A DNA stretch of 25,179 nucleotides. Source: an uncultured Bacteroidales bacterium. Lineage in GTDB: Bacteria > Bacteroidota > Bacteroidia > Bacteroidales > UBA932. The DNA is taken from the NCBI GenBank assembly GCA_902461985.1, contig CABQAB010000001.1, positions 1 through 25,179 on the forward strand, given 5' to 3'. Position numbers and translations under genes: made by a program. Below, piece after piece: positions 1 through 7,534 of this stretch. Positions within the stretch are counted from its first letter, which is position 1; each line of letters starts with the position of its first letter. The notes below the pieces were generated by a model that had not been told where the DNA came from, searched no databases, and saw only the letters and a program-made list of their open reading frames with translations.

Positions 1-18
1 AAAAAACATAGTATTTCC

Positions 19-120
19 ATGAAAAAATATTTGGGTCCGACAGTTCTTCCTGTTGCCATACCGCTCAGGTGGCGGAGTGATTCCCGGTTCTCCTGTTTTG
101 CGGCTAAAATATTTTTTCAT
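19..120. repeat. 14-bp perfect inverted repeat around promoter -33 element
   Basis: The left arm at 19-32 reads ATGAAAAAATATTT and its exact reverse complement is at 107-120; the arms are 74 bases apart. The right arm touches the -7 box of the first promoter, and the -33 box lies between the arms. The match does not extend beyond 14 bases. It could be a small invertible segment, a regulatory looping site, or a chance AT-rich match. No other feature is seen in bases 1-96. Confidence 0.5.
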
Positions 121-127
121 ACCTTTG
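97..127 (+). promoter_or_regulatory. Bacteroidetes-type promoter of the surface lipoprotein operon
   Basis: TTTG at 97-100, a 19-base spacer, then TACCTTTG at 120-127 match the Bacteroidetes housekeeping consensus (TTTG, 19-21 bases, TAnnTTTG). Transcription would start near 134, giving a leader of about 100 bases before the ATG at 237. Nothing else is recognised in the leader. Confidence 0.75.
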
Positions 128-236
128 TAGCGGATTTGTAAACATATAGGAGCACTTTCGGGTGCAGAATAGTTTTTTGCAACGCTTGTGTTGCGCAATA
201 CGCCCGTCTGAGAAACCGCTCCGCTTTTGAGATTTT

Positions 237-2036
237 ATGAAAAATTTGTTTCTGCCGGCAGCGGTTTCGGTGTTGTTTGCCGTTTCCTGCGCGAAGACGG
301 ATTTTATGCCCGGCGACTTCATTCCACAGAATGGGGTAACTGTGGCCTTTTGCACTGACAACGGCTCTGCAAGCAAAAGCCATATCCTTCAGGACGGACT
401 TTCTTCCGAATGGGAAAAAGGAGACCGCCTTGTGCTCTGGGCTGAAAATACCGCCGGGAACTATACACTTGATGCAGTTCCTTTTGAAATGTATGGTTAT
501 GCAGGCGGCAAGGCCATTTTTACAGCGACGCTTCCTGAAGCCATGCCTGCGGGCACTTATAATTACATGGCTGCAAGCCCGGCCCCTCTTTCGGTGAACG
601 GCACGGTCGCCACGTTCGAGATTCCGTCAGTCCAGGACGGGAAAGTTTCGGGCGGCGCAGACATTCTGGTGGGAGAGCCGGTTGCGGCAGGTGCTTTGGA
701 CCCAGTCCAGAATCTTTCGGACTATACCCGTCTCGGCCTGAGAATGGAGCACCTTCTCCATCATTTCCGTTTCTTCATCCAGCCCGGCCAGAATCCTTTC
801 GGGACGGAGGAAATCGAAAAAATAGTCCTCGAATTTTCCGAGGGTGTGACGGGACAGATTACCACCGACCTCACCGACCCGCTGACAGCACCCGAGTTCA
901 TTCCGGCATCGTCAGAAATCACCCTCGACCTCTCGCAGCATCATCTGGCTGAATCCACGGCGGAAGAGGTTTTCTACGCCTGCACATCTCTGCGTCCGGG
1001 TGCATTTGCCGAGGATGCAACTATGACTATAAAATCTTATACCGCAACACATTACGGAATATCCGAGCCTGTCAGTCTTGCAGGCAGAACTTTTGAAAGC
1101 GGACATTCCACCCCGGTAAGGCTCACGGCTGAGAACATTTATGAATACGGCAGAATCAGATTTGCAGTTACACACAATAATATAGGAGAACCGGCAAATT
1201 CGATTACGCTCACCGCGCCCGAAGGATGTGTCTGGAGTGACGGCGGTTCAAACGTGTATGTCTACAATCCGGGCCACAGCATCAATGCGGGTGAAAGTTT
1301 TGAACTGCAATTCATGGACATAGCGCAATACAGGGCTTTCAGCGGAAAGACGGTCAATGTCAGCTTCGACACGGAACACGTGACTTATTCCGAAAATATA
1401 ACGATGCCGGACATGTCGTCTTCCAATCTGACGGAAATCAGTTCGGGCCTGCCGTATCTGCTTGAGGAGGATTTCTCTGATGTGGAAAGTTTCAGTTCCA
1501 ATGACGAATATAGTAGCAGCAAAATACTTACAGGCGATAAAGCTGCTCATTCTTTCCTCTCCGGATGGACGGGAGGCCGAATCGGAGCCGAACTTGGGAA
1601 ATGCGTCAGAATGGCCGCACGGAGTGAAGTCGGTCTATTTGCGCAGAACCGTTCCCAGGCCAGACTTGATTCCGCTCCTCTTCTCGCTTTGAAGAAGCCT
1701 GCCAATATAGAACTGTCTTTCGACTATGGTGACAACAACAGTTATTCTGCATCAGGAAATCACGGTCAGACCGTGTATGTCGGATATGTGACAAGCGACA
1801 CGGCATTCAGCAGTGACAAGACAGACGGCACATATGATTATTCGTTCTTCACATTTGAGAAAGACGGTTCATACGACAACACGCCAAGGTCTGCTTCGTA
1901 TGTTCTGCAAGATGTGCCAGCCGGCTTGGTAAGAATATCGTGGAGGACAGATGTGGAAAAATTTTCTGCGATTGGAGGTTATACAACATCATACCTCTAC
2001 ATAGACAACATAAAAGTCAGGATAAAATCAAACTGA
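237..2036 (+). CDS. Fimbrillin-like surface lipoprotein with C-terminal beta-sandwich
   Basis: A 599-residue predicted lipoprotein. The signal peptide ends in a lipobox with Cys18 (FAVSC). The N-terminal half, with a WEKGDRLVLW segment and an AGTYNYMA segment, has the pattern of the fimbrillin/Mfa-like family of Bacteroidetes surface lipoproteins. From about residue 404 (YLLEEDFSDVESF) a separate module begins and ends in SYLYIDNIKVRI, a pattern typical of carbohydrate-binding-like beta-sandwich domains. It is the first gene of a seven-gene run, 13 bases before the next gene, and its start lies behind a promoter and a leader of about 100 bases. Fimbrillin relatives include pilus subunits and tip adhesins. 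The extra C-terminal module and the length favour an anchor or tip-like role over a major shaft subunit, but that is inference. Confidence 0.7.
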   Translation: MKNLFLPAAVSVLFAVSCAKTDFMPGDFIPQNGVTVAFCTDNGSASKSHILQDGLSSEWEKGDRLVLWAENTAGNYTLDAVPFEMYGYAGGKAIFTATLPEAMPAGTYNYMAASPAPLSVNGTVATFEIPSVQDGKVSGGADILVGEPVAAGALDPVQNLSDYTRLGLRMEHLLHHFRFFIQPGQNPFGTEEIEKIVLEFSEGVTGQITTDLTDPLTAPEFIPASSEITLDLSQHHLAESTAEEVFYACTSLRPGAFAEDATMTIKSYTATHYGISEPVSLAGRTFESGHSTPVRLTAENIYEYGRIRFAVTHNNIGEPANSITLTAPEGCVWSDGGSNVYVYNPGHSINAGESFELQFMDIAQYRAFSGKTVNVSFDTEHVTYSENITMPDMSSSNLTEISSGLPYLLEEDFSDVESFSSNDEYSSSKILTGDKAAHSFLSGWTGGRIGAELGKCVRMAARSEVGLFAQNRSQARLDSAPLLALKKPANIELSFDYGDNNSYSASGNHGQTVYVGYVTSDTAFSSDKTDGTYDYSFFTFEKDGSYDNTPRSASYVLQDVPAGLVRISWRTDVEKFSAIGGYTTSYLYIDNIKVRIKSN

Positions 2037-2049
2037 AATACCCAACAAA

Positions 2050-2772
2050 ATGAAAAAGATAACGATTCTTCTACTTTCGGCCGCGACTGTGGCATGCAGC
2101 AAAAATGCCACGGTGGAACAGACCGGAAACGTGAATTTCCTTGTAGGGACAAAGGATTTTGTCAGCGAACAGGTAAAGAGCAACGTGTCTGATTTCACCG
2201 CCCTGCCTTCGCCGTCAGCCTTTTCCATCGAAATCAAGGATGCGTATGCTGCAAGCGTCTACAATGGCCCGGTTGCCGACTGGGGCGGACAGATTGCAGC
2301 CGGAAACTACACCGTAACCGCGACCTGCGGAAATTCTTCCGACGAGGGCTTCGACAAGCCTTGTTTCACAGGCAATGCTTCGTTTACGGTCAAGGGCGGC
2401 GAAAGTGTGAACGTGCCGGTTTCCACCGAACTTTCGAACTGCGTCGTCAGAATGCAGACAAGCGAAAATTTCGCGAATTACTACAAAGACTGGACTTTTA
2501 CGGTAGAGTCCGGCAGCGGAACTCAAATTCTCTTCCCTAAAGGAGAGACACGCGGTGCATTCATAGAGGCCTACAAATTCACTGTCAGCGGACAGATTAC
2601 CACCCAGACAGGTTCAGTCAGGACTTTCAGCAAGGAATACCAGCCTTTGTCCCCGGCAACCTGCTACACACTGCTTTTCGATACGACGCCTGTCGGAGGG
2701 GAAAGCATAACCATAACTTTCAACGATACGGTTGAGACCGTCACTCTTGAAGACATAGAATTGAACAATTAA
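2050..2772 (+). CDS. DUF4493-type lipoprotein, short form
   Basis: A 240-residue predicted lipoprotein (lipobox TVACS, Cys16). The body matches the DUF4493 pattern: a short strand after the anchor, an FSIEIKDAY-like strand, a GNYTVTATCG segment, an FTGNASFTVKGGES segment and a core strand NCVVRMQTSENF. The whole mature protein is a single such module with no extra domain. It is the smallest of three consecutive DUF4493-like lipoproteins (240, 418 and 616 residues). The start lies 13 bases after the previous stop and the stop is 3 bases before the next ATG, so the genes are co-transcribed and probably translationally coupled. Its biochemical function is unknown; a surface-exposed structural protein is the likely role. 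Confidence 0.65.
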   Translation: MKKITILLLSAATVACSKNATVEQTGNVNFLVGTKDFVSEQVKSNVSDFTALPSPSAFSIEIKDAYAASVYNGPVADWGGQIAAGNYTVTATCGNSSDEGFDKPCFTGNASFTVKGGESVNVPVSTELSNCVVRMQTSENFANYYKDWTFTVESGSGTQILFPKGETRGAFIEAYKFTVSGQITTQTGSVRTFSKEYQPLSPATCYTLLFDTTPVGGESITITFNDTVETVTLEDIELNN

Positions 2773-2775
2773 GCC

Positions 2776-4032
2776 ATGAAAAAGAATATCATCATTGCGG
2801 CAATAGCAGCCGCATCTCTTTCAGTGTCATGCCAGACAATAGCGGAAGTCACGGAGGTCACGGACGGAACCCTCAGCTTCTCCACCATCACGGTAGACGA
2901 ACTCGTGGAAACGAGGGCAGCCGTAAATGCAGGCGGAAACTTCGTGCTTGACGTCATCAACGCCGAGGGCCACGAGGTGCTTTCCACAACCTGGGCGCAG
3001 GTGAATGTAAACGGAGGCAAAATCACCCTGCCGGCCGGAAATTATGTACTGAGGGCAAGTTCATCCTCAGACGATGTGCCGTCAGAGGCTTTCGAACAGC
3101 CCGTCTACGGTGTCGAGAAGAGTTTCTCCATCGCAGCGGGCGAAAGCACCGAAATCGGGACTCTTGTATGCACGCTCCTGCAGTGCAAGGTCACGGTACG
3201 CTACAGCGACGATTTCCTTTCCTCTGTGACAGGTACCGGTTCCGCAAATGTAAAAGTGAATGAAAACACAGACGGGCTTGATTACAAACTCGACTACAAC
3301 GGCTCCGCTGCATCCTACGACCGCAGCGCAGGCTACTTTGCAGTGAACAACGGGGAAAACACTTCCCTTGAAGTGACATTCAAAGGCAGCATCGACGGCA
3401 AGACCCAGAAGATGACCAAAGTGATTACTGGCATACAGCCCCGCCAGTGGCGTGACATCCAGTTCATCCGCAAGGTGAACGAGGAAGGCAACGCTTCATT
3501 TGACATCCAGATAAAGGATATGATAAGCGACGAGATTCTGAACAACGTAATCGACGCGGGCGAAGACATAATCGGCGAAGACCCTGACGCTCCTAAAGGG
3601 GACGGCGGAATCGATATGGTCTTCGACTATGCTGCCGGCTGTGACGCCCAGTTTACGGATATGTCCTCCTTGCTCGTTCCGACCAAGGAAGAAAGGGCCA
3701 TGTCCCTGAAATTCCTCCTGACAGTTCCGGACGGAATCAAGAAATTCACCGTGCATATCGAGTCGGAAAACCAGGCTTTCGTGAATGCCGTACAAGCTGC
3801 CGAGGCCATTGACCTCGACCTTATCAACCCGTCCGAGGCGAACCAGATTATCTTCGAGGTCGTTCCTTTCCCTCACGGCACAGAACTCCTCAACCAGAAA
3901 GAAGTCTCATTCGATATGTCCGGCGCACAGGATGCAATTCTGTCTTATCAGGGGACGCACACTTTCACCATGGTCGTGACGGACGTGAACGGCTGCCGCA
4001 AGGAACTCCCTATCGTCATGATTGTCAAATAA
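2776..4032 (+). CDS. DUF4493-type lipoprotein, middle form
   Basis: A 418-residue predicted lipoprotein (lipobox SVSCQ, Cys19). Residues of about 25-230 repeat the DUF4493 pattern of its neighbours (FVLDVINAEG, GNYVLRASSSSDDV, AFEQPVYGVEKSFSI, CKVTVRYSDDF). A linker rich in Asp, Glu and Pro near residue 270 leads to an extra domain. That domain ends in QGTHTFTMVVTDVNGCRKEL, which reads like an Ig-like beta-sandwich. It sits 3 bases after the previous stop and 12 before the next start. The shared N-terminal module suggests that the three proteins descend from one ancestor and act together. No enzymatic motif is visible. Confidence 0.65.
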   Translation: MKKNIIIAAIAAASLSVSCQTIAEVTEVTDGTLSFSTITVDELVETRAAVNAGGNFVLDVINAEGHEVLSTTWAQVNVNGGKITLPAGNYVLRASSSSDDVPSEAFEQPVYGVEKSFSIAAGESTEIGTLVCTLLQCKVTVRYSDDFLSSVTGTGSANVKVNENTDGLDYKLDYNGSAASYDRSAGYFAVNNGENTSLEVTFKGSIDGKTQKMTKVITGIQPRQWRDIQFIRKVNEEGNASFDIQIKDMISDEILNNVIDAGEDIIGEDPDAPKGDGGIDMVFDYAAGCDAQFTDMSSLLVPTKEERAMSLKFLLTVPDGIKKFTVHIESENQAFVNAVQAAEAIDLDLINPSEANQIIFEVVPFPHGTELLNQKEVSFDMSGAQDAILSYQGTHTFTMVVTDVNGCRKELPIVMIVK

Positions 4033-4044
4033 GGAGGGCTGGAT

Positions 4045-5895
4045 ATGAAAAGAACAGTTTATTTTTCCATATTGATTGCCATTTTAGCGTCATGTACAAA
4101 GGATATTGCCGTAAAGACGGACGACGGTGAAGGCTGTATGAGCCTGAACGTGGACATACCGTCAGCGACGAAGGCGGCAATGAATGCGGATGAACTTCTG
4201 AATACTGCTTCCGTAAAAATCTACAAGGCCGATTTCAGCGGTCTGGTACGTTCCTACAAATATTCGGAGATGCCTCAGCAACTCTGGCTGCCTGTGGACG
4301 AGTACAGGGTGGACGTGCTGGCCGGAGAGGCTGCAAAAGAAAACCCCGCCCCGGCTTCATGGGAACAGAAAAGCTACAAAGGTTCCAGACCTTTCACCAT
4401 AAACGCAGGTCTGAATACCCCTGTGCAGGTGGAGGCTTCCGTATGCAATGCGGTCACGAGAATCTCTTTCGCGCCTTCCGTCGCGGAAAACTTCGCTGCC
4501 GGCTACACTTTTACGGTATCAATAGACGGGGTTGAGAACTCATCCTTGGCGTACGACGAGAGCAAGTCTGGTGCGGAAGGATATTTCAATGTCAACGGCA
4601 TGGACGAACCTTCATTGCACTGGACTTTCAGCGGCAACCTTTCCAAAGACGGCACAGCGTTCGAGAAAAGCGGAGTCATACCTGCCGTAGAGAGCGGAAA
4701 AGCCTATACGCTGAACGTCAATTACACCATCAAGGACGGAGACGTTTCGCTTTCGCTTATGGTGGACTACACTACTGAAGTCATTGACGATGTCGTGGTT
4801 TTCGAACCGGTTTCGACCGGAATCTCATCTTCTGCCGCATACGAGATATGGGCAGGCCACGCAACTGTTCACGCCGACGTAGACGAAGCTGAATTCAATG
4901 ATCCTTCAGCCATAAAGTTCATGTACAGGGCAGAAGGCAGCGAAGAATGGCAGACAGTAGATGCCGAGCGCGAGTCCGAAGGTGCCTATAAGGCTGTCCT
5001 CACAGGACTTGACCCTGCCACGACTTACGAATACAAGCTCAACATCGCAGGTGAAGACCTTTCAGATGCGAAGTTCACGACTGCACAGGCGAGGACTCTT
5101 CCAAACGGAAGTTTCGATGAAATCAGCAAGGTTTCCGGAGAATCATTCTACAAATGGTGGAATCCCGACAGTGTGATTCCTGAGTGCCGGACGGAGTTCT
5201 GGGCTTCAGGAAACGGAGACGAGAAACAAGGGGGTTCCGCCGGTATGGGTTACGTCATCACCGAGCCTTCAGACGACAAGATGGACGGCGACCGTTCCGT
5301 ACTCTGCATGTCAAAGTGGGCTATAATCAAATTCGCCGCCGGGAACATTTTCACCGGAAGCTGGAACGGCATGGTCGGCACGAAGGGCGGAAAAGTCCTT
5401 TTCGGACGTCCGTGGACAGCCCGTCCTACTGCATTGAGGGTGTGGGCCAAATACAGCGCAGGCGTAATCAACCGCGTTGACGGGGTACCAAGCGGAGTGA
5501 CTGTCAATAAAGGAGTCGACTATGATATGGGAAATATCAAAGTCGCTCTCGGAACATGGGACTACAAGACATACGGAGGAACACGCGAAAGCCCTATTCT
5601 CGTCAATACGACAGAACTGTCCACTTTCGTGGATTTCAACACTGACGCTTCAACCATAGCAAACGGAGAGCTGGTTCTTTACGGAGACGGCTACCAGAGC
5701 ATCAACGGAGGGGAGAAACAGGCTGCCAGTGTCGGCGAATGGAGACAGATTACCATTCCTATCGACTACCGCAATCTCACCACAATGCCTACCCACATCG
5801 TTATTTCCTGCGCATCCTCAATATACGGAGACTATTTCACAGGCTGCGATTCGGCAAGACTCTATCTTGACGGTTTCGAACTTCTTTACGAATAG
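4045..5895 (+). CDS. DUF4493 + FN3-like + PCMD lipoprotein
   Basis: A 616-residue predicted lipoprotein (lipobox LASCT, Cys17). There are three modules: a DUF4493-like region (about 28-235), an FN3-like domain (about 250-345, ending in LDPATTYEYKLNIAGED), and a C-terminal PCMD-type domain (about 352-616; the family name means putative carbohydrate metabolism domain). Markers of the last are NGSFDE at its start, MDGDRSVLC, GRPWTARPTALRVWAKY and the terminal LYLDGFELLYE. It is preceded by a clear Shine-Dalgarno sequence (AAGGAGGG) that overlaps the previous stop; the other starts in this run lack one. The FN3 and PCMD half is paralogous to the protein at 7535-9178. PCMD proteins are thought to bind glycans, but no catalytic residues can be assigned here. 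Confidence 0.75.
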   Translation: MKRTVYFSILIAILASCTKDIAVKTDDGEGCMSLNVDIPSATKAAMNADELLNTASVKIYKADFSGLVRSYKYSEMPQQLWLPVDEYRVDVLAGEAAKENPAPASWEQKSYKGSRPFTINAGLNTPVQVEASVCNAVTRISFAPSVAENFAAGYTFTVSIDGVENSSLAYDESKSGAEGYFNVNGMDEPSLHWTFSGNLSKDGTAFEKSGVIPAVESGKAYTLNVNYTIKDGDVSLSLMVDYTTEVIDDVVVFEPVSTGISSSAAYEIWAGHATVHADVDEAEFNDPSAIKFMYRAEGSEEWQTVDAERESEGAYKAVLTGLDPATTYEYKLNIAGEDLSDAKFTTAQARTLPNGSFDEISKVSGESFYKWWNPDSVIPECRTEFWASGNGDEKQGGSAGMGYVITEPSDDKMDGDRSVLCMSKWAIIKFAAGNIFTGSWNGMVGTKGGKVLFGRPWTARPTALRVWAKYSAGVINRVDGVPSGVTVNKGVDYDMGNIKVALGTWDYKTYGGTRESPILVNTTELSTFVDFNTDASTIANGELVLYGDGYQSINGGEKQAASVGEWRQITIPIDYRNLTTMPTHIVISCASSIYGDYFTGCDSARLYLDGFELLYE

Positions 5896-5915
5896 GTTCT
5901 TTCACGGAAACAAGT

Positions 5916-6650
5916 ATGAAAAAAATATTGTCAGCCATTGTCATCTGCGTCTTGGCCGTTTTCACGGCCCAGGCGCAGAGGTATGACCGCGGCTATTCCA
6001 ACACACCCCAGAAGGTCTTTGCCCCGCGCGGCGGATTCATGATAGGTGGTACTGCCAAAGCCACATGGCACAAGGCGGACAATTACAATTTTCTGATCAT
6101 TGACGGGATTGACGCTGACGGCTATTCCATTTCCCTCAGTCCGACTTTCCTCTATATGCCATGGGACAATATAGGAGTTGGGGCGAGGATAGGATATGAC
6201 CGCACAAGCCTCAATCTGGATTCGGCGAATCTGTCGGTTTCCGAAATCTCCATGGGACTGGATGACTATTCATATCTCACCCAGAGCATTGAGGCGGCGG
6301 CTATTTTCCGTCCCTATATTCCTCTCGGCAACTCCGGCCGCTTTTCACTTTTCGCACAGGTGGAATTGGGGATGAGCGGCGGCAGGATCAGGAACAGCGC
6401 ATATATAAATCCGGCCATAAAGGGAACTTACACTGAGAAATACAAATTTTTCGTTGGCGTCAATCCGGGCATCACCGCTTTCATAACCAACCACTTCGCC
6501 ATGGAAGTAAGCGTCGGCGTGCTCGGTTTCGACTACAGATGGTCCAGTCAGGTTCACAATCAGGTGGGCTACGGAAACAGCAGTTTCTCGAACGCGAGTT
6601 TTATGTTGAATCTTGCGACAATAGGTGTTTCATTAGCATATTATCTATAG
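5916..6650 (+). CDS. Outer-membrane beta-barrel protein
   Basis: A 244-residue protein with an N-terminal signal peptide (cleavage likely near AQAQ, about residue 20) and no lipobox. The mature part alternates hydrophobic and polar residues in strands separated by turns (GGFMIGGTAKATWH, YSISLSPTFLYMPWDNIGVG, RFSLFAQVELGMSGG, FFVGVNPGITAFI), and it ends in a hydrophobic strand, ATIGVSLAYYL. This is the pattern of a small, roughly eight-stranded barrel of the OmpW/porin-like outer-membrane superfamily. It lies 20 bases after the PCMD lipoprotein and one base before a second barrel gene. In this setting it may be a membrane partner of the surface lipoproteins. No specific substrate can be named. 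Confidence 0.75.
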   Translation: MKKILSAIVICVLAVFTAQAQRYDRGYSNTPQKVFAPRGGFMIGGTAKATWHKADNYNFLIIDGIDADGYSISLSPTFLYMPWDNIGVGARIGYDRTSLNLDSANLSVSEISMGLDDYSYLTQSIEAAAIFRPYIPLGNSGRFSLFAQVELGMSGGRIRNSAYINPAIKGTYTEKYKFFVGVNPGITAFITNHFAMEVSVGVLGFDYRWSSQVHNQVGYGNSSFSNASFMLNLATIGVSLAYYL

Positions 6651-6651
6651 G

Positions 6652-7524
6652 ATGAAAAAGACGACTGCGATTATTCTGTGCCTGATTGTATCGATAACGG
6701 CATTTGCTGCCGAACCGGAGGAAAACGGTCCAGCTGCGCTTGCCGTGACATCTGTTGCAGACACGACACTTATAGACATATCCGATGCCGAACCTGTCCA
6801 CAGAGGCAGGGAAAACAGAAGGCCCGTAAAATTGGGGCTGCGCATAAAAAGGGACACGACCAATTACACCAGACGGAGTCTGCGCACCCATCTCATAATC
6901 CCTAAAGGAGAGTGGCAGATAGGACTTACCGCTGCATATATGAATCTTTCGATGGACAACAGCGAGTTCCTGCTGCTGCTCAACGACAGCTACGCCTCGG
7001 CATCGCTTATGAGATTCAATCTGCACGGTTCATACGCCTATATGCCGAACCAGGCTGTCGGACTGCGTTTCCAGTACACTCACGGAGGTGCGGCCGTGGA
7101 TGCCTCCACATTGGATTTATTGGGTAATTTCTCTTTGGACCTGAAAAATGTCAAAGCCAACACCCAGTCATGGGGAGCCGCAGCATACAACCGTTCCTAC
7201 CTCGGACTGGACAAACGCGGACGTGTGGGACTGTTTTTGGACGTGGCACTCGGATACACGAGGTCGAAAAGCGATTTCGCTTTCGGTGCCCCGTCCCAGA
7301 ACTACACCACCAACGACAAGATAGGCATTGCCCTGAGTCCCGGTCTGGTTTATTTCCCGATGAACAACATTTCGGTTTTCCTGTCCCTGTCCCTCGCGGA
7401 TTTGTCCTACAATTATTCGCGGGCCTATTCAGGAGGTCAGCTGACCGGTGCAAAGCATAAATTCGTAGCGCAGGCCAACCTGAATCTCCTGTCGTTGAAT
7501 TTCGGACTTGCCGTACATTTATAA
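6652..7524 (+). CDS. Outer-membrane beta-barrel protein, second copy
   Basis: A 290-residue protein with a signal peptide (cleavage near AFAA, about residue 20). A polar segment of about 60 residues, rich in Lys and Arg (NRRPVKLGLRIKRDTTNYTRR), precedes a barrel that begins near GEWQIGLTAAYMNL and ends in LLSLNFGLAVHL. Strand signatures such as FNLHGSYAYMPNQAVGLRFQY match small outer-membrane barrels. The ATG is a single base after the stop of the preceding barrel gene, so coupled translation is likely. It resembles that gene in layout but is not a close copy. The basic N-terminal extension could be periplasmic, which is inference. Confidence 0.72.
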   Translation: MKKTTAIILCLIVSITAFAAEPEENGPAALAVTSVADTTLIDISDAEPVHRGRENRRPVKLGLRIKRDTTNYTRRSLRTHLIIPKGEWQIGLTAAYMNLSMDNSEFLLLLNDSYASASLMRFNLHGSYAYMPNQAVGLRFQYTHGGAAVDASTLDLLGNFSLDLKNVKANTQSWGAAAYNRSYLGLDKRGRVGLFLDVALGYTRSKSDFAFGAPSQNYTTNDKIGIALSPGLVYFPMNNISVFLSLSLADLSYNYSRAYSGGQLTGAKHKFVAQANLNLLSLNFGLAVHL

Positions 7525-7534
7525 GTCAGAGCCT

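Noticed and set aside
19..141. A 40-codon open frame starting at the ATG at 19
   Set aside because: It runs straight through the promoter elements and has no recognisable protein features; the ATG belongs to the inverted-repeat arm.
7508..7534. Upstream TTG start for the last lipoprotein
   Set aside because: It would place nine polar residues before the signal peptide and overlap the previous gene; ATG 7535 gives a clean lipoprotein signal.
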